Source: a candidate division TM6 bacterium UASB124
GTDB taxonomy: Bacteria; Dependentiae; Babeliae; Babeliales; RVW-14
Reading direction: 5' to 3'
Assembly: GCA_001468855.1 (NCBI GenBank)
Contig: LDIV01000003.1
Coordinates: 173,925-191,762, forward strand
Length of the DNA stretch: 17,838 nucleotides
Positions 1-8,800 of this stretch are shown piece after piece (the first letter of the stretch is position 1; each line of letters starts with the position of its first letter). A program made the position numbers and the translations under genes. Below the pieces are notes generated by a model, which saw only the letters and a list, made by a program, of their open reading frames with translations, had not been told where the DNA came from and did no database searches.

Positions 1-1
1 G

Positions 2-685
2 AAGGCTAAAGAAGATTCAAAGCGCGGTAAGGTTTTTACAAAACTTATTCGTGAAATTACGGTCGCTGCGCGCGAGGGTGGCGGTGATGTTAACGGTAAT
101 GCGCGCTTGCGTCTGATCCTTGAAAAGGCAAGACTTGCCAATATGCCAAGTGACAACGTCACACGAGCTATTAAAAAAGGAACGGGTGAACTTGAAGGTG
201 GCGCTGCTTACGAATCACATACGTATGAAGGCTATGGTCCGTTTGGCGTGGCCGTGATGATAGAAGTTTTGAGTGACAATAAAAATCGTACTGTTTCTGA
301 TCTTAGACATCAATTTACTAAGTTTGGTGGCGCTCTTGCTGAAGCCGGAGCTGTGGCTTGGATGTTTGAACATAAAGGTGTTATCAAGGCTGTCGGTTCG
401 ATGACAGAAGATCAGCTTTTAGAAAAATTATTTGATTATAATATTGACGATCTTCGCCTTGATGATGGGCTTTTTACGATTACATGCAGGTTGCAGGATT
501 TGGATATTATTAAAAAAGCTGTTGATGGATTAGGTCTTAAGGTTGAGTCTGCGCAACCTGAATGGGTGGCCAAAAACCCCTTGTCTCTTGGGGATAGAGG
601 CCAAGAGGAAACAGTGTTTAAATTTCTTGACGCTTTGGATGATCTTGATGATGTGCAAAACGTGTATGCCAATCTTGGCGATTAA
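2..685 (+). CDS. yebC: YebC/TACO1 family protein, 5'-truncated by the window edge
   Basis: The reading frame is open from base 2, so the gene starts upstream of the window. Visible residues begin KAKEDSKRGKVFTKLIREIT, which is the family's N-terminal region; by comparison with typical YebC proteins about a dozen residues are missing. Further family hallmarks are AAREGGGDVNGN, LANMPSDNVTRAIKKGTGE, YEGYGPFGVAVMIE, NRTVSDLRHQFTKFGG, VAWMFEHKG and the C-terminal NVYANLGD. About 227 residues are visible, against roughly 240-250 for the whole family. The family was long annotated as a DNA-binding transcriptional regulator; the mitochondrial member TACO1 and more recent bacterial work point to a translation role at difficult proline-rich stretches. 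The product is cytoplasmic. yicC follows after 14 nt, suggesting co-transcription. An internal TTG at 107 could be mistaken for a start, but the homology upstream of it rules that out. Confidence 0.95.
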   Translation, partial: KAKEDSKRGKVFTKLIREITVAAREGGGDVNGNARLRLILEKARLANMPSDNVTRAIKKGTGELEGGAAYESHTYEGYGPFGVAVMIEVLSDNKNRTVSDLRHQFTKFGGALAEAGAVAWMFEHKGVIKAVGSMTEDQLLEKLFDYNIDDLRLDDGLFTITCRLQDLDIIKKAVDGLGLKVESAQPEWVAKNPLSLGDRGQEETVFKFLDALDDLDDVQNVYANLGD

Positions 686-699
686 AGAAAGGGTTTACT

Positions 700-1602
700 G
701 TGCTCATAAGTATGACAGGTTATAGTAGTCTCAATGAGCAGGTAGCATTACCTGATTTAAAGACCAAGGTATGGGTTGCTGTTGAACTTAAGACATTGAA
801 TGGCCGATTTTTTGAAGTTGTTTCTAAGCTTCCTGGTAGTCTTAGCCATTTAGAAATTCCTTTGAATACGATCTTACAAGAAAAACTTGTTCGAGGCCGA
901 ATTTATTTAAATGTTCGTATTGAACAGGGCCAGGGGGCATTAGAGAAAATAGAACCTGATTGGCAAGTAATTGATCAATATGCGCATGCTATACAAGCCT
1001 TGACGGAACGATATAAACTTGATGGATCTCTTTCTGTTATTGATTATGTTCGGTTGCCTAATGTTTTGATGATGAAAGAAAATGTCTTAAGTGATAAGGA
1101 CGAGCAGGCTTTTATTGATCTGGTTAGTCGAGTTGCTGATCGTGTTGTGGCGATGCGTATGGATGAAGGCAAGCGGCTTGAAAAAGATTTTGAAAAAATC
1201 TTTGGTGTTTGTGCTGAAAAAATTGTCGGTATTGAAAAAGATTTCACTATTGTTATAGAGCAACATAAAAAAGAGCTGAGAGATCTACTTGCTGCACATA
1301 CACAAACCGACCAACAAAATCAACATCAAAATCAACATATTGAAGAGATGCAGACGACCTTACGCAAGATTGATATACATGAAGAGATTATTCGTTTTAA
1401 AAGTCACTTGAAAAGTATTAAGCCGGTAATGCAGACACAGGCTATAGAAAAAGGAAAACGTTTGGATTTTATTTTGCAAGAGCTGATGCGTGAAACGAAT
1501 ACCATGATGGCTAAATGTCCTGCGTATCAAATAAGTATCGCTTGCATAGATGTTAAAGTTGAATTAGAAAAAGCTCGCGAACAAATTCAGAATATTGTGT
1601 AA
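700..1602 (+). CDS. yicC: YicC family endoribonuclease (DUF1732)
   Basis: The 300-residue product has the size and layout of YicC. The N-terminus reads MLISMTGYSS, matching the family's MI.SMTGfg, with ELKTLNGRFFEV and the LPG.L..LE region following. The C-terminal DUF1732 part contains IDIHEEIIRFKSHL, KRLDFILQELMRETNTM and VKVELEKAREQIQNI. The start is GTG at 700; an AGAAAGGG purine run lies just upstream, and beginning at ATG 712 would remove conserved residues. In E. coli YicC has been reported as an RNase affecting small-RNA turnover; the same activity here is inferred. Two oddities are visible. A Gln/His-rich linker (TQTDQQNQHQNQH, around residues 200-213) sits before the C-terminal domain. 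The usual NT..SK segment reads NTMMAKCPAYQIS, so the serine is replaced. The gene lies between yebC and a glycosyltransferase with almost no spacing. Confidence 0.93.
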   Translation: MLISMTGYSSLNEQVALPDLKTKVWVAVELKTLNGRFFEVVSKLPGSLSHLEIPLNTILQEKLVRGRIYLNVRIEQGQGALEKIEPDWQVIDQYAHAIQALTERYKLDGSLSVIDYVRLPNVLMMKENVLSDKDEQAFIDLVSRVADRVVAMRMDEGKRLEKDFEKIFGVCAEKIVGIEKDFTIVIEQHKKELRDLLAAHTQTDQQNQHQNQHIEEMQTTLRKIDIHEEIIRFKSHLKSIKPVMQTQAIEKGKRLDFILQELMRETNTMMAKCPAYQISIACIDVKVELEKAREQIQNIV

Positions 1603-1603
1603 T

Positions 1604-2731
1604 ATGACTCAGCAACTCGTCCCCCCTCAACTTCTTGCCGCAACAGACAAGATTTTATTTGTTACCCATCTGGCGATTGGTGATTTTACTTATCTTCAAA
1701 ATTATTTTGAGGCTTTTGCGCAACAGTATCCCCATATTAAGATCCATATATGGGTTGATGAACTTTGTAGAACGCGGTGTTTTTGGCGTTGGAAATATCT
1801 CAAGAAGTATGCATTGTATGATTGGCTTGATTCATGCCCATTCATTGAAAAAGTATATAATCAAACATACAGCCCGGCTTTGTTTAGTCAGTCACTTCGT
1901 GATGCTAAGCGAGAAAAATATCCGATTGTTGTATCACTTGCTCTTCTTTACCCCGCAAGGTATGCCAGTTTGGCTCGTTGTATAAGCCCGCAGGGGTTTG
2001 TTGTTGGTCGTCAACATCCGGTGCGGTTTTTTAATATTGTTCAATGGCTGTCTTATAAAAAATTAGATGTATCTTTATCGACGCCAATACAATCGGGTAT
2101 GCACATAAGCAACACGTTTGCTCAATGGTTTGAATCATTATTTGGTGTTTGTGTGGAAGAGCAAAAACGTTTTCCATTTGTGCGAATTCCAACGAAATGG
2201 ATTATTTTTGCAAAATTACGATTTTTGAAATGGGGTATCGATAAAAAGAATAAACGATTCGGCTCAATAATTTTTATTAATTCTTATGCCAAAACCAAAA
2301 AACGTACGTGGCCGCTGGACAAAGTTGCCGAATTAATTCGTTCTATTAAGCAGCATGATGAGTGGGGTGATGTTAGTTTTGTGATCAATGTTGAGCCCAA
2401 AGCATTGAAATATGCTCGCGCGTATTTTGATCGTCAATCATTGAATAATACATTCTTGTTTTGTGCCGAATATAATTTTTTTCAGTTGCCTGCTGTCATG
2501 AGTTTGTGTGATTTGGTTGTTTCTGTTGAAACATCTACAGTTCATCTTGCAGGTGCATTACGCATTCCGGTTATAGCGCTTATGCGCCAAAAAAATCCTG
2601 AATGGTCACCGTTTGATAAAGAAAAGAGTGGTATCATTTTTGCTCACAATCGCAATGCATGGGTTTGCGATATTCCGGTGAGCCATGTGATACAAACCTT
2701 GCGATCTAAATCACAGTTGTTACAGCACTAA
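1604..2731 (+). CDS. Glycosyltransferase family 9-like (heptosyltransferase-type) protein
   Basis: The 375-residue protein has the two-domain layout of GT-B enzymes of family 9, which includes the ADP-heptose:LPS heptosyltransferases. The N-terminal domain opens with KILFVTHLAIGDFTYLQNYF (around residues 17-36), equivalent to the family's 'ilvir...GD....P' segment. The C-terminal half has IIFINSYAKTKKRTWPLDKV (about 221-240), the nucleotide-sugar domain start, and SVETSTVHLAGALRIPVIAL (about 307-326), matching the family's '.DTG.mHLA.AL..P.valfg' signature with His near residue 314. No signal peptide or membrane span is evident, so a role at the cytoplasmic face is likely, adding a sugar to LPS core or another surface glycan; donor and acceptor cannot be read from sequence. 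The ATG at 1604 lies 1 nt after the yicC stop, which suggests translational coupling. A TTG at 1595, in frame, would give a nine-base-longer overlapping product and looks less likely. Confidence 0.8.
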   Translation: MTQQLVPPQLLAATDKILFVTHLAIGDFTYLQNYFEAFAQQYPHIKIHIWVDELCRTRCFWRWKYLKKYALYDWLDSCPFIEKVYNQTYSPALFSQSLRDAKREKYPIVVSLALLYPARYASLARCISPQGFVVGRQHPVRFFNIVQWLSYKKLDVSLSTPIQSGMHISNTFAQWFESLFGVCVEEQKRFPFVRIPTKWIIFAKLRFLKWGIDKKNKRFGSIIFINSYAKTKKRTWPLDKVAELIRSIKQHDEWGDVSFVINVEPKALKYARAYFDRQSLNNTFLFCAEYNFFQLPAVMSLCDLVVSVETSTVHLAGALRIPVIALMRQKNPEWSPFDKEKSGIIFAHNRNAWVCDIPVSHVIQTLRSKSQLLQH

Positions 2732-2745
2732 TCTTATGTCTAAAA

Positions 2746-2801
2746 CAAGAGAGAGAACAATAGATGGTTTATCATCTTATTGTATTTTGTTCTGTCTCTT
2801 G
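2746..2801 (+). terminator. Imperfect long inverted repeat between the two gene blocks, possible terminator
   Basis: The arms at 2746-2759 and 2788-2801 are 14 nt each and pair at 13 of 14 positions, with one G-G mismatch. The interior can form a second small stem, with GATG at 2763-2766 facing CATC at 2773-2776. The hairpin lies 14 nt after the glycosyltransferase stop, where a terminator of the housekeeping operon would be expected. No T-run follows the right arm (it continues into GCTATGG), so it is not a classical intrinsic terminator. A processing hairpin or bidirectional structure is an alternative. Confidence 0.4.
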
Positions 2802-2817
2802 CTATGGTGATAGACAA

Positions 2818-2846
2818 TTGCGCCATTAAGATTTTTCAAATACTAT
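2818..2846 (+). promoter_or_regulatory. Candidate sigma70-type promoter for the exported-protein cluster
   Basis: TTGCGC at 2818-2823 and TACTAT at 2841-2846 are separated by 17 nt, the ideal spacing for a -35/-10 pair, in an AT-rich stretch. This is the only sizeable intergenic space upstream of five closely packed genes, so a promoter here is expected. TAGACA at 2811 is a weaker alternative -35. The call is by pattern only. Confidence 0.4.
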
Positions 2847-2870
2847 TTATAAATTTGGAATATCTCTTAA

Positions 2871-2877
2871 AAAGGGG
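2871..2877 (+). promoter_or_regulatory. Ribosome binding site that decides the start of the giant gene
   Basis: AAAGGGG ends directly before an ATG at 2878, too close for initiation there, but lies 9 nt before the in-frame ATG at 2887. A GGAG at 2880-2883 also precedes 2887. Starting at 2887 gives MVKPRS followed by a hydrophobic stretch, a good signal peptide. Using 2878 would only add MEN. Confidence 0.6.
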
Positions 2878-2886
2878 ATGGAGAAC

Positions 2887-5800
2887 ATGGTTAAGCCAAG
2901 ATCTTGTTTGTTGTTGGCAGTCAGTGTTGTCTGTTTTTATACGATTCATATATCTGCCGCCTCTTACGGTTCGGATACTACGGTATCTATAGTTAATCCT
3001 TTTAATATTACAGGTCCTGTTAATATAATAAGAACCTTTGCCTGTACAAGAAATGGCTTTGGTTTTGCTGATGTAAATACTACTTGTTCTTTTAACTCGA
3101 TTTTTCCTGTTGCAGGACCGATTTATTTACGTGGTGGAAAACTGTATTTACAAAGTGATCTCATCCTGACAAATACAGGTTCGCTTGCTGACCTTGGTAC
3201 AATCAAGGGCCAAAACCATGCAGTTGATTTGCCTGAAAGTGTTAAAAGTTTTGCTTATGGCACACAACCTAATGGCGCTGTTGTTATGAGTTTGGTTTCT
3301 AGAATAACGGCTATCCGAACAATGTATTCCGTAGACTGGTCGTATGACGGTAAATATGTTGCGTATGGAATTGCTTCAGGTTCTGGTAGTGATTTATATA
3401 TATATGAATTTACCGGAACATCGCTAGTACTGCGAGCATCTGTTAATGTAGCCAGTAGTGGTTTTTCTGTCCGTTGGCGTCCGAATAGCTATCAAATTGC
3501 TGTTGGTGCAGGTTCCACTATCAGAACGTATACATTTATACCACCGTCTACATTAAATTTTGCAGACAGACAGAGCCCTGGCGGGAACTATTATGCGGTA
3601 AGTTGGCAGGGACGTGGACTTTATCTTGCTGCAGGTGGGTATAATACGACAAATACATATATTAGAATTTATTCTGTTAATACTAGTGGTGTAATGTCTT
3701 TGGTGACAACTAATACAAATAATACAACAGCACAATTTAATGGAACGATCACATATGATGTACTGAAGTGGGCTCCTGTTGGTAATAAAAATGATCTAAT
3801 TGCCGGATCAAGCGGAGGTAGTCTGCATTTGTATAATTTTACCGGAGCTGCGTTAACTCATTTAAAAAATTATCAGCAGGGAACGAACATTACTTCTCTT
3901 GATTGGGCTCCTACAAGTACATACATGGCTCTTGGATTTTCAAATGGAACTGTTAAAACATATCAACATACTGCGTCAACAAATACAATAGCATCAAAGA
4001 CAACCTACACAGGCAGTACGGTTGCTACGCGATCATTAAGTTGGAATTATAATGCAAAGCAATTGGCTGCCGGATTCAACTATTCGGCAAGTACGCTTTA
4101 TCCCGAGTGTCAAATTCTTGGTTTTTCTTCGTCAACATATCTTCTGAGCAGGATTTATAATATTGATTTGGGAAACAATGTAAGTGCCATTAAATATGAT
4201 CCAAGTGGTTCCTATATTGCAAGGGCAGATGATACAACGCGATATTTATCCGTTTACAAAATCTCTTTGTCCCCATTTGTTTTTGAAGATGTCAAACTTT
4301 ATTTGACCGGTAATATTACACTTGGTTCGCCTCTGACGTTTAAGGGTAACTGTATTTTAAATGCTCGATCAAATTTAATTACGGTAACGGGCGATGGTGC
4401 TATCAACGTTGCAGAAAATTCTACGTTGGATATAGAACAAACATATTTAAATTTTACTACACCAAAGACCTTTGCGCTTGAGGGCAGTACGTCGAATGTT
4501 GTATTTAGAAATACATGGGTTGAGCTTGGGAGTGATGTTGTCTGGGGTGACGGAAGATTTGATAGCTATGAGGATCTGACGGTAACCGGGCCGTATGTTT
4601 TTGATTATGAATCAGCATATACGTCAACGATACATGCTAATTCAACGCTAACATTTCAGAAAGGTGCAACGCTAAAAATTGGTAAAACAAGATTAGAAGC
4701 CGTTGAGCCGTTAGTTTTTGAGGATAACGCTGCACAGTTGACCTTTGATAATGCAACATTAAATGTTACGAATTCCGGATTAAAATTAACTAAGGGGACA
4801 ATTAATATATATAATCAATCAGTTTTTAATATTGATAATTTAGATAATACGCAAAGTTGTTCATTGACTTTAGGAGATAGTGCTAGGGGAAGTTCTTACG
4901 ATACTGCATTGATTCTTCATGGAAATGGAACGGCTTTGAATGTTAATAATGGTCCAATTGTTTTGGATTCAGTGTCACCATACATGAATCAATTTTTAGG
5001 ACAATCACATATTTTGATAGCGGATGGTTGTACTGTTGGAATAAAAAGACCAATAGATGTTTCGAGGGGATGGTTTTCGGCGGATGAGACCTCGAATTTG
5101 GATTTTGCTCCTAATGCCTACATGCTTTGTTATAATACGCATTTTACAAATCTTTTATTTAACGATCGCTATGAGGATTACTATTTGACCGGAACATTGA
5201 CGGCGATGGAAGCAATAAATCTTTATGAAAACAATGTATTGAATTTGAATACAGGAATACTTTTACAGGTGATCAATATTATTGGTTCAGGGAATACTAT
5301 AACAGGGGTTGGTCGCTTGCAGGGGGAATTAAATTTTGTGGATTCAAATTCTGAGGTTACATGGGATTTGGCTGCACCGTTAGAGTTGTATGATGATGTT
5401 TATCTGAATGGCGGTCGCATAAATTTTACGCAAGATTCAGCATTTATAGATGCTTTAACATTTAAAACAACCGGAACGGTGGATTTGGGTGTCTACAATT
5501 TTTATTTAGGACCACAAGATACTTCATGGAATGGAAAAATTTATTGGGTTGGGAATGGCGGTAATCTATGTTTTCAAGCAGATGTAGGTTTGTCGGGGGT
5601 GTGGACGTTTAGTGGTGATGTAGTTGTTAATGGCTATCAAAAAACGTTGTTCTTGGAGGATGGGGGAACTATTGTTCTTGAGCGAGGGGCACATGTTACG
5701 TTTAAGGATATTTTGATTGAGGGACTGTCTGAGTCTACAGCAATTGTTTGCAGTGATGATACATGTCGGATTACCTTTGATTATACCGATATTGCATTAG

Positions 5801-8800
5801 CAGGAGATTATGCTTTTAAAAAGGGAAGTTTCGTAATCTACAATGATACATGGATGACCGCGATCGGTGGGGTTGATGCCACCTATAGTTTTTCATATGA
5901 AAGTGTTCAGACAAGTACTATTGATGAGATGGCATCACTCAAGATTGGGCCACGATTACGTTTTACGATTGGTAGAGCTGATTCAAAAATTACCGATCCT
6001 GATCGACAGCCGTTAGTGTTTATCGATGTAAGTTCGCCACTGATTTTAGACAGCGGAACATTGCATATAACCTCATCCGGAATGATTATGACAAGAGGAG
6101 CTCTACGTGTTCAGGGTGTTTCTACGTTAGAGATTGATAACAATAAATATGACTATGCTTTAATACTGGGTAGTGGAGTTCATGGATATGACCAGATTTT
6201 AGAAATTAATGCAGGCGGGCAGCTGTCATTGACATCCGGAACATTGGTTTATAACAATGCCTTAGATAATAGGATTGTTTTTGATAGTCCGTCATCAATA
6301 TTAAATATAAAAACGCCGGGGGCTTTGTATCCACAAACAAGTATGCGGTTAACTGATGGATCGGTGTCATCGCCAGATTCAGCAAACTTTTTTATAGGAT
6401 ATAATCCTGGTGCTTATTCTATTTGTAGCAATCTTCACCGTTATGATTATGGGCACTTGATGGATTATTATATGACAGCAACATTGAGCATGAAAAATGG
6501 CTTGCGCAATATAGTTTTAGATTCAAATGATCAAATTTTAATAAATCCGGGAATTTTGAATAGAAATATAAGTGTACTTAATTCTGAAAATAAAATATCG
6601 GGAATAGGCAATCTTACAGGCACGCTAAGTTTCTTTGATTACAATTCATCATTGACGTGGGATTTAAATCAAAAATATTCAGGTGCCAATGTAGAGCTCA
6701 ATGGAGGGAGAATTGTATTTACTCAAGATTCAGGTTTTACGGGACAAACATCTTTCGTCGGTACCGGAACTGTTGATTTGATGACTCATACATTTGACTT
6801 GGGAACGGAAGATGTTACGTGGAATGGCGACCTTTATTGGATTGGGGATGGCGGAATATTAAATATTAATAGTAATGTAACATTGGCAGGCACATGGACA
6901 TTTAGTGGAAATGTTGTAATCAATGGAAATAATTTTTTAATTGATTTGGCTCCATCCGGGAAAATTGTGCTTGAACACGGGGCTCAATTATCACTTAAAA
7001 ATATATCGATGTATAATGTCTCCAACCAAAATCCTATTATTTGCAGTGATGACAATTGTGTAATTACAATGAGTGTTGTAGATATTCTTCTGTCTGGGGA
7101 TTATTTGTTTGATAAGGGGCGGTTGTTTGTTTATTGGAATAGTACCATTGGATCTCTTGGGAATCTTGATGTACGGCATACATTTTCTTATACAAGTGCT
7201 GCATCAAGTAATATTGATTCATTTTGCAGTTTAAGAATTTTGCCGCAAACCATTTTTTCTATCGGTCGAAAATATTCAGAGCAGACAAATTCGGCTAATC
7301 AACCATTAACCTTTGTTGACGCAACTTCGAGATTAATTTTGGAAAATAGTACGTTACACGTAACGTCATCAGGGATGATTTTGACCAATGGTGAATTGGT
7401 TGTTCAGGGAGGTTCTACGTTAGAGGTGGAGAATAATAAACATGAATACAGCTTAATCTTGGGAGATGGAACTCTTGAACATGATCAAGCTGTTAGTATA
7501 GAGGCCGGTGCTAATTTGACATTAAAAACGGGAAAACTGGTATATAATAATGCGGCAAGTGACAGAATAGTGTTTCATAGTTCTACGGCTGGTCTTGCTG
7601 TTGAAAGTGATCGAGGCTTGGTCCCACAAACGAGTTTCAAGCTTAGTAATGGGTCAGTATTAACTCCGTTGACGACGGATGTTTTTATAGAAGATTTGCC
7701 CAACACTTGTATCATAGCAGAGAATTTGCATCGTTATGATTATGCCCATTTGTTGGATTATGTTGTAAGTGCTACGCTGGCTCTTCTTCCAAATCGCACA
7801 CTTGTATTGGATACGAATGACAAACTTTTAACTAATCCTGGAACCATTAGTATAGATATTTCTATAAAGAATGGTAATAACTTCATTTCAGGAGCTGGGA
7901 CGCTTATTAGTAATCTTATTTTTGCTGATTACAACTCTTCGGTAACGTGGGATATTAAGGATAAATATACAGGCGGAAATATTGTTTTAAACGGTGGAAA
8001 AATAGTTTATAACCAGGATTCTGGGCTGACGGACGGATATTCGTTTATTGGAACCGGTACGGTCGATTTGACAAGCAAATCTTTTGAGCTTGGTACAAAA
8101 GTGACAACGTGGCATGGTGATCTTTATTGGGTTGGGGATGGAGCGACAATAAGGCTTAATAATGACATTATTTTGGATGGAACATGGACGTTGAGTGGAA
8201 ATATTACCATAGATGGTGGTTATACGATTGATTTGTCTCCATCGGGAAAAATTGTGCTTGAACGTGGAGCACAAGTATCGATTGTGAACACGTCGCTTTA
8301 TAATCTCTCGAGGAAAAATCCTATTGTTTGTTTAGACGATAACTGTCTAATAACAATGAACTATATGGACTTTATGATGGCGGGAGATTTTGAGTTTGAT
8401 AAAGGGAGTTTGTATGTTTATTGGGATAGTACAATATCCTGCCTTGGGGATTTGGATAAAAATTATACGTTTTCTTACACGAGCGCGGTAGGCTCATATA
8501 TTGATGTATATAGCAGATTACAAATTTTGCCGGGTGTGACTTTTGCTATAGGAAGACCGGACTCAACAGTTACCGATCCTGATTTGCAACCGCTAACATT
8601 TGGTGATTCTACATCTATCCTAGAAATGTTTAATGGGAGTACGTTACATGTAACGTCTTCGGGAATGATTTTGACAAAGGGTGTGTTGCAAATTAATGGA
8701 CATTCTATTCTTGAAATTGAAAGTCACAAAGATGAGTATGGATTAATAATTGGTGATGGAACTGCAGAAAATGATTTTGGATGTATGATATCAGGGGATG

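Noticed and set aside
2780..2992. Plus-strand 70-codon open frame
   Set aside because: It covers the promoter, the ribosome site and the start of the giant gene in another frame and has no homology or ribosome site of its own.
8641..8656. Perfect 16-bp palindrome ACGTTACATGTAACGT
   Set aside because: It encodes the conserved STLHVT stretch of the 430-residue unit, and the matching site in the previous unit is imperfect. A binding site inside the coding region is not supported.
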